DNA of 64,000 nt, taken from Platanthera guangdongensis. Taxonomy: Eukaryota > Streptophyta > Magnoliopsida > Asparagales > Orchidaceae. Of the stretch, positions 23,019 through 35,420 are shown piece by piece; position 1 is the stretch's first letter; the number at the start of each line of letters is the position of its first letter. The stretch covers positions 165,807,220 through 165,871,219 of the forward strand of contig CM077162.1 of NCBI GenBank assembly GCA_039583875.1. Reading direction: 5' to 3'. The position numbers were made by a program, and so were the translations under genes. The notes under the pieces are model-generated. The model was not told the origin of the DNA and did no database searches. It was given only the letters and a program-made list of their open reading frames with translations.

Positions 23019-23510
23019 TGTACCTGCAAAAACTCAACAAACAAAACGACCAAGAGTAGAACTGTTTGGAGGGAAAGAAAATCCTTGCAGAGAAATCGAA
23101 AGCGCAAATGAGAACGACGGCGAAAAATGAGTTTTATATTAGGGTTCGACGCAGAAATGGAAAGATCGTTGAACTCAGTTCGACGATCGAGGCTTCTAAA
23201 GGAATCTGAAGAGACTTCAACATCGTCGATCTCTGTTCGACGATATTGGAAAGCGTCGAGCTCCGTTCGACGATCGTCCAGAGAACAAAATCGTCGAGCG
23301 CCGTTTGACGATCGTTGACCGGAAGAGATAGTTCATACTATCTGAGAGGCGCTGAACTCAGTTCGACGATTTAGGAAATCGTCAATCTCCGTTCGCCGAT
23401 CTTAGGGCAAATCGTCGAGCGCAGTTCAGAGATCAGAAAAATTCTAGACACAAAAAAAACAGAATGTTTGCCTAGTATTGGTCAATTTTTAGCTTTCAAA
23501 ATCTTGGATA
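23019..23510. repeat. Palindrome array between pol and ORF3 of B
   Basis: The non-coding gap. From about 23150 to 23435 it has repeated ATCGTCGA and GTTCGACGAT arms, the same motif as the B LTR, mirroring the position seen in A2. Confidence 0.82.
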
Positions 23511-26500
23511 TTATTTAAGGCTTCCTCCATCTAACATTCCTAACTGATTTAGGAAGAAGGTGTGTTTCTTTTCATCCAAAGGCTTGGTGAAAATATCTCC
23601 CCTTTGTAAATCAGTTGAGATATATTGTAATTCAATTTTATTCTTTTCAACATTATCTCTTAAGAAATGATGTCTAATCTCTATGTGTTTTGTCCTACTA
23701 TGGAGGACTGGATTTTGAGCTATGGAGATAGCACTTGTGTTATCACAAAAGATTTTAGACTTCTCTAAGTTGTAACCATAGTCTAGGAGTTGGTTTTGAA
23801 TCCACAAGATTTGTGAACAACAACTGCCTGCAGCCATATATTCAGCTTCAGCAGTTGAAGTTGACACAGATGTTTGTTTCTTACAAAACCAAGAGACAAG
23901 TCTGTCACCAAGGAACTGACAAGTTCCACTGGTGCTTTTCCTGTCAATTCTGCATCCAGCATAATCAGCATCAGAGAATCCAGTTAACTCAAATGCTGAA
24001 TCTTTTGGATACCAGAGACCTAGATTTGGACAACTTTTAACATACCTGAGAATCCTCTTTACTAAAGTTAGGTGTGACTCTCTAGGGCTTACTTGGAACC
24101 TAGCACATATACATGTAGCAAACATTATATCTGGTCTACTAGCTGTAAGATACAGTAGAGAGCCAATCATTGCTCTATATGTTGTCTGATCAACAAGTTT
24201 CCCATGTTCATCAGCATCCAATACAACATTGGTAGGCATGGGTGTTTTCATACAAGATGCCTCAGACATACCAAATTTCTTAACCAGTTCATTTGCATAT
24301 TTGGTTTGAGAAATAAAGATGCCTTCAGCATGTTGTTTGACTTGCAATCTTAGGAAGAAGGATAGCTCACCCATGCTACTCATCTCAAATTTAGAATGCA
24401 TTAGGTTGGAAAACCTTCTGCACAATTTTGAGTCAGTAGAATCAAAAATGATATCATCTACATAAATTTGTACTAGTAGGGTATGAGACTTATGGGTTCT
24501 AATAAAAAGAATTTGGTCTACTCTACCCCTTATAAAACCATTTTCCAAGAGAAAGCATGCTAAGGTCTCATACCATGCTCTAGGAGCTTGCTTGAGACCA
24601 TATAATGCTTTGTTCAGTCTAAAAACATAATCAGGATAAGTTGGAGAGATAAAACCTGGAGGTTGTCTGACATAAACTTCCTCTTTGATGTCTCCATTTA
24701 AGAAAGCACTTTTGACATCCATCTGATATACTTTGAAGCCTTTGTGAGCTGCATAAGCTAGAAATATCCTGATGGCTTCTAATCTTGCAACAGGTGCAAA
24801 GGTCTAGTCGTAGTCGATTCCTTCTTCTTGAGAGTACCCCTGAGCAACTAGCCTTGCCTTGTTCCTTATAATTACTCCTTGATCATCCAGTTTGTTTCTG
24901 AATACCCATTTTGTTCCAACAATGGAATGATCCTTAGGCTTTGGCACTAGTTCCCATACTTTGTTCCTCTCAAATTGATGCAACTCCTCTTGCATTGCAA
25001 TGATCCAGTGTGGATCTTGCTCTGCATCTTGAATGGACTGAGGATCAATTTGAGATAAGAAGCAGGTGTGCAACAGGTTTTGGTTGACCTGATTTCTGGT
25101 TTGCACACCAACTGAAATTTCTCCAATTATTTGGGAAATTGGATGGTCTCTTGATGTTACTAAATCAACAGGGGGTGTTGATTGTTCACCAACCTGTGTT
25201 TTTGTTTCCTCCTGTGGTACAACAACTGGCTCTTCAAGTTGTTCTTCATTATGTTGAGCATTCCCTTCATCTTCACTGCTTTCATCTTCTTGAGCAACCT
25301 GTAACTTGTTCATATCTTCAACTAGAGAATGTTCCTGAGAAGGTTCTATGGTAGAAGAATTCTTCTCCTTGAAAGACATGTTAGATTCATCAAAAGAAAT
25401 GTGAACAGATTCCTCAATTTTCAAAGATGATTTATTATAGACCCTATAGGCCTTGCTGATCATGGAGTATCCCAGAAACACTCCTTCATCAGCTTTGGCT
25501 TGAAATTTTGCTAGATATTTCTTGTCATTATTATGAATATAGCAAATACAACCAAAGACTCTAAAATAGTCAACTTTAGGTTTCTTCCCTTTGAGTAATT
25601 CATAGGGAGTCTTTCCCTTTAGTTTATGTATCAGACTTCTGTTCAGCACATAGTTGGAGGTGTTCACTGCCTCTGCCCAGAAGGATAGAGGTAGATGAGC
25701 ATCTGACAACAATGTAGTGGCAGATTCAATAAGGGTTCTATTTTTCTTTCAGCTACCCCATTTTGTTGAGGAGTTCTAGGAGCTGAGAAAGTATGCCTGA
25801 TCCCTTCACTCTGACAGAACTCTTGCATAAGAAGAGAATCAAACTCTGTCCCATGATCACTTCTGATCAGGGCAATGTGAGTATTGAACTCAATCTGTAT
25901 GCATTTGAGAAACTCTGTCAGACACTTAAAGTTATCAGACTTCTTCCTTAGAAAGAACACCCAAGTGAATCTAGAGAAGTCATCTACAACTACTAAAGTG
26001 TAGGATTTCCCTCCTAGGCTTTGTACTGTGATGGGTCCAAAAAGATCCATGTGTAACAGATACAATATCCTAGGTGAATCACTCTTATTAAGTGACTTAA
26101 AGCTGTTTTTAGTTTGCTTGCCTAATTGACAAGCCCTGCAGAGTCCTTCCTTCTTGTAGGGTCCAGAAGATAGTCCTCTAACAAGGTTGTCTTTGGATAG
26201 CCTAGCAATAGTTCTAAGGTTTAGGTGTCCTAATCTCTTATGCCATAAAACATTGGGTCTACAGACAGAGTTAAACAAGCAGATATCTACATTAGTTGAA
26301 AGAAAGTCTACTAGATAGATGTTACCTTTCCTTTTACCTGTCAACACAGTTGTGTTGTCCTCTGACTTGATTTTGCATAAGGCTTTGCTGAAGGTCACCT
26401 GGTAGCCTTCATCACATAGCTGACTGATGCTGATTAGGTTGTGCTTCAGTCCTTCCACATAGGCTACCTTCTTGAAGGTTACTGAACCAATCTGGACTGC

Positions 26501-26674
26501 ACCATATCCTTTAGTTTGTCCAAAGTTTGAATCACCAAAGATACATTTGGGTCCAAGCTTGGCTCTGAAGGATGTGAGGTTGTCCTTGTTCCCTGTCATG
26601 TGCTTAGAGCACCCACTATCCAAATACCATTGCTGGTTAGATGTTGGATAGGTCTTCACCTGCACATAAGACAA
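23511..26674 (-). pseudogene. pol: B pol: protease, integrase, RT, RNase H (frameshift and stop)
   Basis: Copia pol. Protease has DSGCSKHMTG. The integrase zinc region has WHKRLGHLN and CRACQLGKQ, and the core has LHMDLFGPI, RSDHGTEF and RTPQQNGVAERK. RT has VKSAFLNGD and YVDDIIF. RNase H has [12 protein letters not shown] and a [11 protein letters not shown] region, ending at 23511. Two lesions are seen: a one-base loss in an A run near 25745, just after the AERK motif, and an in-frame TAG at about 24801-24803 just before the TFAP motif of RT. The frame opens with TTG, in a different frame from the local gag tail. Confidence 0.92.
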
Positions 26675-26675
26675 T

Positions 26676-28711
26676 TCATTTGTTTTTGACCCAGTTTACC
26701 TTGGGCCTAGGTTGATAGCCTTTAAATTCAGAAATGAAAGACATCCCAGGTTGACTCTTATAACCTTCAGGATGATATCTCCTTGGATGTATAATCCATT
26801 CAGTATAAGGGTTAAAGATTTGGGATGAAGAACCCTTAGGATTCAATTTTGATTTGCCTTTGAAAACTTTTCCAGAGCTCTGACCTCTGTTCGACGATCT
26901 TGGAGCTGCGTTCGACGATCTTGGGTCAGATCGTCGAGCTCCGTTCGACGGTCGACTATGGGTGAGGTCAGGTATATGAGATCGTCGACCTGCGTTCGAC
27001 GACTTTGGCTGAGATCGTCGATCAGCGTTCGACGATTTTTCCTGAGATCGTCGAGCTGCGTTCGACGATCGTCGATCTTCATTCGGCGATCGTCGATCTC
27101 TGTTCGACGATTTCTGCTGGGACTTGGTTTTCTGAGGCAAATCAGAATTTTTCCTAGCAACCTCTACTACTCCCTTTCCTTTGTCAGAAATGAAGCACCC
27201 AAGCCCAGTGTACTGTTAAATCTAGAGTTCACTGTGCTTGTGATGTCCATCAGCTTGATGCTTCTCCCATTAAGGTATTCTTCAAGCTTCTTGGCCTCAG
27301 AGAGCTCACTTTTCAGTGAAGCTATCTGTTCCCTACAGCACTCCAACTTCTGAGAGAGTTTGAGGTTTTCTGACTTTAAAGTGTTGTGTTCAGATAATTG
27401 ATTTCTGAGAGAGATAATCTCTTTCTCAGACTTTAGCAGGTCTAAACACAGTGCTTTAAATTCAGATTTAAAATCTTCTGAACTAAAATCAGAAGAGTCA
27501 ATTACCTGATCTTCTTCAGGTTGAGTCTCTGAGTCTGACTCTGACTCCTCTTCCTCTGAATTGTGCTGTGAGGCATTGATTGCCGTCATGCAGAACTCCT
27601 TTTCTTCTACAACATCCTCATCATCACTGGAGCTGGATGAGGCTTCTGACTCTTCTTCTGTCTCACTCCAGGATTCAGCAACAAACCCTTTTCTTGTATG
27701 CTTATTTTTGCTTGAAGAAGGTTTGCCATTGCCATTCCTTCTGGAGTCTTTCTCCTTTCTTCTTTCTTTTCTGCCCCTTCTGTCCTTGTTCTTGTTCTCT
27801 AGACAGTCAGGAACTATGTGCCCTGGTTTCCTGCAACCAAAGCAAATCATGTCTTTATTGTTACTAATGGACTTGTCATACCTTGGCTTGTCCTGCTCCT
27901 TGTATGATCTTCTTCTGAAGTCCTTTCTGGCCATTTTGTAGAATCTTTTGGCCAGCAAGCTGAGTAGCTCATCATTGCCTGTGGCTTTGTCTTCAGGCAG
28001 ATCCTCAGTTGCCTTGAAGGCTATGGTCTTCTCTTTTCTTGTGGCTGGTGAGGCAGCCTTCTGTTCTTCCTCTCTATTTTTGATGAGTAGCTCATAAGAT
28101 TTGAGCTTACCCAACAGAGCTTCAGTAGTGATCTCATTCAGACTTCTGGCATCCTTAATTGGCCAGATTCTTGAGTCCCAAGTGCTGGGGAAGCACATTA
28201 GGATCTTGTCATTATGTTCTGTTAGAGAGATCTCTTTGTCCAATGTCCTGAGTTCACTGACAATTAGACTTAGCCTGTTGTACATGTCTCCCACTGACTC
28301 AGTCTCTCCCTTCTTGAAGTTCTCATACTGAGAGATGAGATGGGATCTTCTATCCTTTCTCTCATCAGCTGAGCCTGAGACTATTTCTGAGAGCTTGTCC
28401 CAAATTTCCTTGGCTGAATTACATTCAGCTACCTTTTGAAATATGTCATCTGACATTGTCTGGGCTAGAATGTTCATAGCCTTAGCATCAGCTACCTTCC
28501 ATTTCTTGACATCAGCATCTGTTCCTGATGGAGGTGGAACAGCATTTGTACTTGTATTCTCTGGGGGTCTTGGACACACTGTCAAAACAGAATTAAAGAT
28601 ATCTTCGTCAATAGAATTCATGTAAAGTCTAATCCTTGCCTTCCAAAGTGCAAACTTGGATAGATTGCACACTGGAGGTCTGGTGCTTGCATAATCTTTG
28701 TTTTGGGCCAT
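26676..28711 (-). pseudogene. gag: B Gag (frameshifted near its tail)
   Basis: The start is ATG 28711 (MAQNKDYAS). A gag domain lies at about residues 1-230, a CCHC knuckle CFGCRKPGHIVPDC near 285, an acidic region, and a coiled coil at about 425-495 (KSEFKALCLDLLKSEKEI onward). The main frame stops at 27167. The natural continuation is in another frame, entered by a one-base shift near 27205-27215, and ends with TGA at 26676-26678. This tail holds Arg-Arg-Ser repeats (SSNAARRS, SSNADRRS, SSNAGRRS) encoded directly by the TCGTCGA palindromes at 26886-27116, and lacks the second zinc knuckle of family A. Confidence 0.85.
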
Positions 28712-28830
28712 GATTTGTGCAAACAAAATCTAATAATGAAATACAAAAGAAGAGCAGATCTAGTTTGGGATCTTTGGGTTCAGGTGTTAGCCTGTACAAC
28801 CAATCAGGTATGGTAAGTTTAACCAACCTC

Positions 28831-28842
28831 CCTCTGATACCA
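28831..28842 (-). other. B primer binding site
   Basis: The minus strand reads TGGTATCAGAGG, an initiator-Met tRNA match, two bases from the 5' LTR end at 28845. Confidence 0.88.
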
Positions 28843-28844
28843 AT

Positions 28845-30287
28845 TGAAAGTGCAACTAGATCTGATATACTCTAGAGGGGGGGTGAATAGAGTATATGGT
28901 GCTTTAAAAACTTTTACAACTATTGTTGTAATATGTGTGAGCAGGGAAGCAATAATAAATCTAATCACAGCACAAGGTTAAACAAAAACTAAACACAGGA
29001 AAAATAGTGGTTCCCCAAACTTGGGTACATCCACTCTTCTACCACCCTAGGTAGGAATCCACTGCAGGATGAGTTGATCAGGTGTCCTGGGCACCAATGA
29101 GCTTTTGATAAGGTGCTCAAAAACCAAAGCAGATTTTTTGATCAGGTGTCTTGCCACCAATGAGCTTTTGACAAGGTGCTAAAAAACCAGGCTCAAACTT
29201 TTGAAGGGAGTTTGATAAACCCTTTACAGAGTGGGGGTGAGAGAGTGATGGCAGTCTTCTCTTTCTCAAACAACTGAGAAGACTATGTGGATTGATGTCA
29301 AAGATCCCCCTGAATCCTTGAAATCTTCAGGAAGAAAAGCTTTGCTGAGGGTGATAGGCCTTCAAAGGTTGAACTCCAGCAATAGATGATTTCAGCAATA
29401 GCTGAAATGTGGAGTGTCTGGAGTCTGAAATATGTTGGCCTTGAACACTTTGAAAACTACAAAGATCTGAAGATTTGAGAGAGCTTGATCTCCTTGGATG
29501 AGTGTTCTTCAAAATTCTTTGTGACAGAATATTTTTGAATGTGTCTCTGTAATCTGTATAGTGTGTTCTCTATTGAGAGATTCAAAAATCCTGTCTTTTA
29601 TTCTCTGGTATGGAATAGAATAACATTCTCTATCAAGTATAGCCGTTGGCCTGCATTAATTGCATCCTTAATTGCATAATCTCTTCTAGAGGAAAGTCCA
29701 CAGATATATTCCTTGAAAAATCCCTTGAAACTTGGTCCAGAATTAAATGAAAACGGCTAGCAAATCTCTGAATTAATTGCAGAATAATTCCTAACTGATT
29801 TTGAATTTGAATTCTGGAAGTTATCTGAAATCGTCGAACTGAGCTCTGCTGTCGTCGAGCTGAGCTCAGCGATCTGGAAACACACAGCAGCAAAATATCG
29901 TCGATCTGAGCTCAAAGATCGTCGAACTGAGCTCAGAGATAAAGATCCAAAGCAGAGTCAAAATCGTCGACCTGAGCTCACCGATCGTCGAATGGAGTTC
30001 GACGATATTATGAAGTTGAGCTCAGCGATCATCGAATGGAGTTCGACGATCTTGTCGAAGTTGAGCTAGACGATTGTCGATCGGAGTTCGACGAAACGTC
30101 GTGCTGAGCTCGACGATCAGACTTGGTCTCCAGACAGAAAATCTTGGTCTTCAGGGCAGCTTCCAAACCTAAACTTCTAACCCTTAGACTCAATTCTAAT
30201 TGACCTATTAAGTTATACAGGAGGTCAAGCAAAGGTTCCTAGAGACATAGTGATCCTGACCCAAATTAGTAATAGGGTGTTCCAACA
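28845..30287 (-). repeat. B 5' LTR (1,443 bp)
   Basis: On the plus strand TGAAAGTGCAACTAG to TTCCAACA, then GGTTA. It is missing about 56 bp present in the 3' LTR (matching about 18443-18498), with short AAAT homology at the deletion edges. Confidence 0.93.
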
Positions 30288-32280
30288 GGTTAGTTTGCCT
30301 CTTAACAAAGCTACCTGCAGATTTTCCAACAGGCAGTTTGCTACTCACTTTGGCACTTGAATTGTGCCAACAGTCCATGGCAAAGTGGCCTACCTTGCCA
30401 CAGCACCAACACTCAAATCTATTGTACCTTTGCTTAGGTACAACCCTAGCTGTTCTATCTACAGCAGGCTTGTTGAGTACTGGGGCTTTGCCCTTAGACT
30501 TGGACTGAACAGTCCTAGCAGGTTTTGTAAACCCTAATCCAGTTTTACCCTTTTGATGTACAAATTCATCAATCAAAGGTAGAACAGACTTTGGTTTAGA
30601 AAACCTTACAACTATGTCTTTCTCCTTATGAAGATTAATCTCCAGATTTCTGATTTGATCATTCTTAAATGTTATAGTCCCCATCTGAATAACAGTTATG
30701 TTCTTCAGTCTGGCTATTTCATTTAGTTTTTGGTCAACCAACTTCTCAAAATCAGTTGCAGCCTCTTTGACAAAAGCAATCTCCTTTGCCTGACTCTTGG
30801 CCAAGGATTTGCTTTTCTAAAAAGCTTGCAACAGAACTCTATATTCATCAATCAACTGATGAATATCCTCTTGAGATTCAGATCCACTGGCATCACTTGA
30901 TGCTAATGTAACTGAATCTGAACTAGCACTAGAAATTGAACTTAAAGAACAATTTTGTACCTTACTTGGTCCAGGTTGATCCTGGATTTTGTCACCTTCT
31001 GACAATGCCATCAGTCCTTGGCACTGATTGTCCTCTTGCTCATATATAGAGTTCATTAGCTGGATGAACTCCTCTTCCTCTTCTTCAGTAAACAGTCTTA
31101 TGCAAGCTTCAGCTTCTGACTCAGTTTCTGAAGAAGGCATGTCTGACAAGCCTTTGTCCTTCTTGGCAATAAAGGACCTTTCCTTCTTGCCCTTAAATTG
31201 AGTATTTTTCTTATCTGTTGACTCTTTCCTTTTCTCTGGACAGTCTGCAACAACATGTCCTTGTCTGTTACAGCAATAGCATACAATTTTTGATAAAGTT
31301 GCTTTGCTTGACTTGGGCTTTCTCCTGTCTTTCCTTGATGACTTCTTGTTCTGATAATAGTCATCTTTTCCCTGTGAAGTGGATGGCTTTGACCTCCACT
31401 GTTTCTTCTTTAGAAACTTCTGAAAGTGTCTTGTGAAAGCTGCAAAGTCCTCATCACTCTCACTGCTTTCAGAATTCCTGCCTTCTGATTCATCTGACTC
31501 AGTCTCAGCCACTTTAGGAGGTGGAGATGGAGACTTACTTTTGTATTTCCTGGTGGCTTCTGTCTTGAATGCCACTGTCCTTTCTTTATGCTCACTTCTT
31601 GTAGTCTTATCTTCTTCTTTCCTCACCATCAACTGCATCTCATAGGATAGCAGTTTTTCAAACAATGTTGGAGGAGGGATATCTGCTAACGTGGCCATTT
31701 CCCTTATGGCACAGATCTTGGTGTCCCAATCCTTTGTTAGAGACCTCAAGAACTTATCATTCAGCTCATAGTTGCTGAATTCTCTTCCATAAGACATCAA
31801 GTCATTAACAATCCTATAAAATTTCTTATAGCATTCTGTTATGCTATCAGACCTGCCTTGCCTGAAACTTTCATATTCCTGGTTTAACAAAGACTTTCTG
31901 TCCTGCCTAACTTCTTCAGAACCCTCCATATACACTATCAAAGTATCCCACATCTCCTTAGATGTCTTACAGTGTATCAAGTTCTGAAATGTAGCATCAT
32001 CTATGACACTCACAATGATATTCTGAGCCTTCTTGTCCATGGTGGCCAGAATAATCTCTTCTTTTGTCATTTCAGAAAAGTCCTTTGGTGTTCTCTGATT
32101 TGCATCCAGGACTGAAACCTTCATAGGCACATATGGCCTTTCTTTAACTGTGATATATATTCTAGGGTCTGAGGCTTCCATAAATAGTCTCACCCTTTCT
32201 TTCCAGATGCCAAAAATCTCTTTTCTGCAAATGGGCAATTTCATGGATCCAAGTTCCTTATGATTCTCTGTTGAACCCAT
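30288..32280 (-). pseudogene. gag: A2 Gag, main part (stop codon; split by element B)
   Basis: The start is ATG 32280 (MGSTENHKELG), closely similar to A1 Gag. It has a gag domain at about 1-230, CCHC CYCCNRQGHVVADC near 335, a coiled coil, and a second CCHC CWCCGKVGHFAMDC. A TAG at 30814-30816 replaces a Lys codon of A1. At 30288 element B interrupts the gene; the last codons lie at 18232-18280. Confidence 0.92.
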
Positions 32281-32377
32281 TTTCTTGATTTTCTTGATTA
32301 TGCTGAATCTGTCTTTGATTTCACTGAATCTACCAACAGGATCTACTCAGACAGTTAAGTCCTTTTTGAGTAACCTG

Positions 32378-32389
32378 ACTCTGATACCA
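32378..32389 (-). other. A2 primer binding site
   Basis: The minus strand reads TGGTATCAGAGT, an initiator-Met tRNA match. It marks the inner end of the 5' LTR. Confidence 0.87.
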
Positions 32390-32391
32390 CT

Positions 32392-34172
32392 TGAAAGAAA
32401 TTGTACCCTAATCACCTAGAGGGGGGGGGGTGAATAGGTGACTAAATCTTTTTTAAACTTTTAGGCAGATTGCAGATAATATCACAGATTTATAATTACT
32501 TCTTCAAAGCAAACAATTAGCAATCACATAATAAACATGCACACAGTGAACACACAGATTTATAGTGGTTCCCTAAGGTTTGGGTACATCCACTTTCCCC
32601 CTTCGCCTATCTAGTAGTGTACTAGATTCGGCCAAACTCCTCCACTATTCCTCAGATTCTCAGATCTTACACTCAGAACCCCAAATGGTTCCTACAGCTC
32701 GGGCCCAAGGCCCTACAACTCAGTCTTCTCCAAAGATCTACACTCAGCCACAAGGCCTACACTCAGCCACAAGGCCTACACTCAGCCACAAGGCCTACAC
32801 TCAGAGATATGGATCTCCTACACTCAGGCACACAGGACCTACCACTCAGCCTTTATAATTACAGGCTTACAACTCAGATCCCTAAGGATCCTATAAGATA
32901 TAAAGAATACAAAGTATATACCTACAACTCTGAATAGAGAGAAGAGTTGACAGGTTCTTGATGAGTTCTTGGAAGAACTCTGCTGAGATCAACCACACTT
33001 GGCTTTCTTCAAAGCTTCTTGAATGTAGAACACAATAGGGTTGATACTCTCTGCAGCTGATCTTCAATCACTGTAACTTAAGAATCAGACCTTGATCTGA
33101 AACCTTCTTCACAGCCTGGTTCCAACGGCTGTCTTCTTGGAAGCAGCTCTCTCTCTCCAACTTCTTAGATCTTCACTTGAATTGATTCTTCAATGAATAG
33201 CTAGATCTTGTGTGAATCACTTTGATGTGTTGATCATCTCCTTCTGTTGACAGAATAGGCCTATATATAGGCCTTCTTCATGGTGACCGGCTGATCTGGT
33301 TCCTAACAGCTTTCTGACATCTCTGACAGTTGTAGTAGACCGGCTTGAATGGCAGCTGTCATGTCATCCAGTCACTTCTTGAAATATCTGTAACTGTCTG
33401 AAAGTGTCGAGACAGTCTGTCTTTAAGTGTCGACACTTATAGACTAAGTGTCGACAAAAGTAGACTAAGTGTCGACACTAGCCTTCAAGGTGTCGACACA
33501 ACTCCTTGTGTTGTAGAAATTTCTTCTCGACACTACTTCTTCATCATGTGTCGACACTGATATTGTGTGTCGACACAACTCCTTATTCTTCAGTACTTAG
33601 TTGATTTCGTGTAAGTGTCGACACAACTCCTTTATGTCGACACATCTTCTTCTGTTGATCTTGTTTAGTGTCGACACATCTTCTTGGTGTCGACACATGC
33701 CTTCTGTGTTGATACTTGCTCGGTGTCGACACTGCGCCTTGTGTCGACACATTCTTCTTTTGTTGAGACTTTGGCTGAGTGTCGACACTTCTCCTTTGTG
33801 TCGACACTTATACTTAGAATTTATTGAACTTTGCTGAGTGTCGACACAGCCTCCTAGTGTCGACACTTTCTTCTTGTATTGAGTCTTCAGCTGAGTGTCG
33901 ACACATTCTTTATTATGTCGACACTTTCTTCATGTGTTGAGTCTTCTGCTGTGTGTCGACACATACTTCATTATGTCGACACTTTTACTTAGACTCTGCT
34001 GACTTTTGCTGAGTGTCGACACAACCTCCAAGTGTCGACACTTTCCGATGTAGACAAAGTTCCTATAGGTGTCGACACTGCTGCTAAGTGTCGACATAGC
34101 TTTACTGGACTTTTCTTCATTGAGTGTCGACATAACCTGTATGTGTCGACACTTTCTGTCTGGTGTCGACTC
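32392..34172 (-). repeat. A2 5' LTR, truncated (1,781 bp)
   Basis: Same start as the 3' LTR (TGAAAGAAATTG) with the same TATA palindrome (33257-33274) and GTGTCGACAC array (about 33425-34170). It matches the 3' LTR up to GTCGACTC and then changes to unrelated sequence at 34173. The last about 255 bp of the LTR are missing. Confidence 0.92.
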
Positions 34173-34527
34173 TGTTGAAACTTGTGAAGTGAAAGTGGGT
34201 GAATGGAAGGCTTGGGCAACCTATCCGCGCGGACTACGCGGACAGGGATGGCGGACTGCTAAGTCGGCAGGGATGTTGCAGGCGGTTTGCTCTGTGGCGG
34301 CCTGGGCGGTCTGTTCGCACGGACTACGAGGACAACAACAGCGGTCTGACAGACCAGTTTATGCTCAGCAGGCGGTTGACTCCCAGGAAGTAACCGGGCG
34401 GATATAAATGCTATCCGCGGAGTCCGGCATGAAGCAAACTGAAGAACTGGAGCTCGGCAGACCGGTTTGGCAGTTGCCTTGGTCTTGCTCTAGTGAAGCG
34501 GCAAGTGGAAGTCGCGGAGACCGCCGG
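34173..34527. other. Unassigned GC-rich segment, probably the start of another LTR
   Basis: It starts TGTTGAAACTTG, a common copia LTR start, at the exact point where the A2 LTR is cut. The rest is GC-rich, with repeated GCGGACTACG / CACGGACTACG pieces and no coding signal. It ends where the G LTR begins (TGTAACATCC). It is best read as the 5' part of an LTR that G later split; its other half is not in the window. Confidence 0.4.
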
Positions 34528-34774
34528 TGTAACATCCCATTTCCAGCTAGACCCCTAAGAATGGTTTTGGCCATGACTAGGTCATGACAAACCCTAGGAA
34601 GCCAGAAATGGGCCAGGAGATAGGGGACAAAAAGGTGGGAGATCATCATGGTCTGCAAATAGTAGAACTCTGAACAATGGTTTAGGATAACCATGGGCTA
34701 CACCTTAACCCCAAGACCCTACCACAACACCCCTAATACCTTGGAGGCCCATTAGAGCCAAAAGGACCCATTAA

Positions 34775-35420
34775 GGTCAACCCAAGAGGCCCAGTTGACC
34801 AAGGTCAACCCTAGCCCTAAATGGGTCAAACTAGCCTACTTAGGGTCAACTGACCTACTCCTAGCCTAGAGGACCCCACCTATGCCCTCCTAACCCTAAA
34901 GTAAGGTCAATGGGTCACTAAGGACACATTGGGGTCAGCCCTAGAGGCCAGGTTGACCCAAGTCAACTCAAGCCCTAACCTGGTCAAAGTACCCTTACTA
35001 AGGGTATGTGACCTCCAAAGTACAGGGTAACCCTACATAACCCTACCTAGACCCTAAGGGAAGCCAATGGGTCACCCAGGACCCATAGGGGTCAACCCAA
35101 TTGGCCATGTTGACTCAAGTCAACTCTAGCCCTAGATGGTCAAAGTGCCCTTGCCAAGGGACATGAGACCACCAAGAGGCCCAACCAACCCTACTCAAGT
35201 AACCCTAGACCTTAAAGGAGACCAATGGGCCACTAAAAATCCAATGGGGTCAACCTAGATGGTCAAATTGACCAGGTCAACCCTCATTTGGGACAAGTCA
35301 AACTTAGCTCAAAAAGGGCTAACCCAAGCTCAAGCCACTTCTCCCTTAGGCTAAACCCATTCCCATGACCATCATAATCAAGTGGGCTGCATTTAGCTTG
35401 TGAGGTTGACTAGTCAACCA
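34775..35420. repeat. W-box-like TTGAC/GTCAA cluster, LTR 1
   Basis: By hand count about 20 TTGAC cores (either strand) in about 650 bp, against one or two expected by chance. It recurs in LTR 2 (about 45152-45797) and LTR 3 (about 55532-56177). TTGAC is the core of the WRKY-binding W-box. Confidence 0.7.

Larger units (their letters stand above)
18281..30287 (-). mobile_element. Copia element B (family B), complete, nested in A2 gag
   Basis: About 12.0 kb, with LTRs of 1,503 bp (3') and 1,443 bp (5'), flanked by the direct repeat GGTTA (18276-18280 and 30288-30292). In minus-strand order: LTR, primer site, gag, pol, ORF3, polypurine tract, LTR. The two LTRs differ by roughly thirty substitutions by eye (about 2%) plus one deletion of about 56 bp in the 5' LTR, so the insertion is fairly young. 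Confidence 0.95.
9396..34172 (-). mobile_element. Copia element A2 (family A), carrying nested element B
   Basis: Sirevirus-like element, about 12.8 kb without the insertion. In minus-strand order it has a 5' LTR (32392-34172, cut), primer site, gag, pol, ORF3, a polypurine tract and a 3' LTR (9396-11429). Element B (18281-30287) sits in the last codons of gag. All pol and ORF3 breaks are in-frame stop codons rather than deletions. The target duplication cannot be checked because the right end of the element is missing. Confidence 0.92.
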
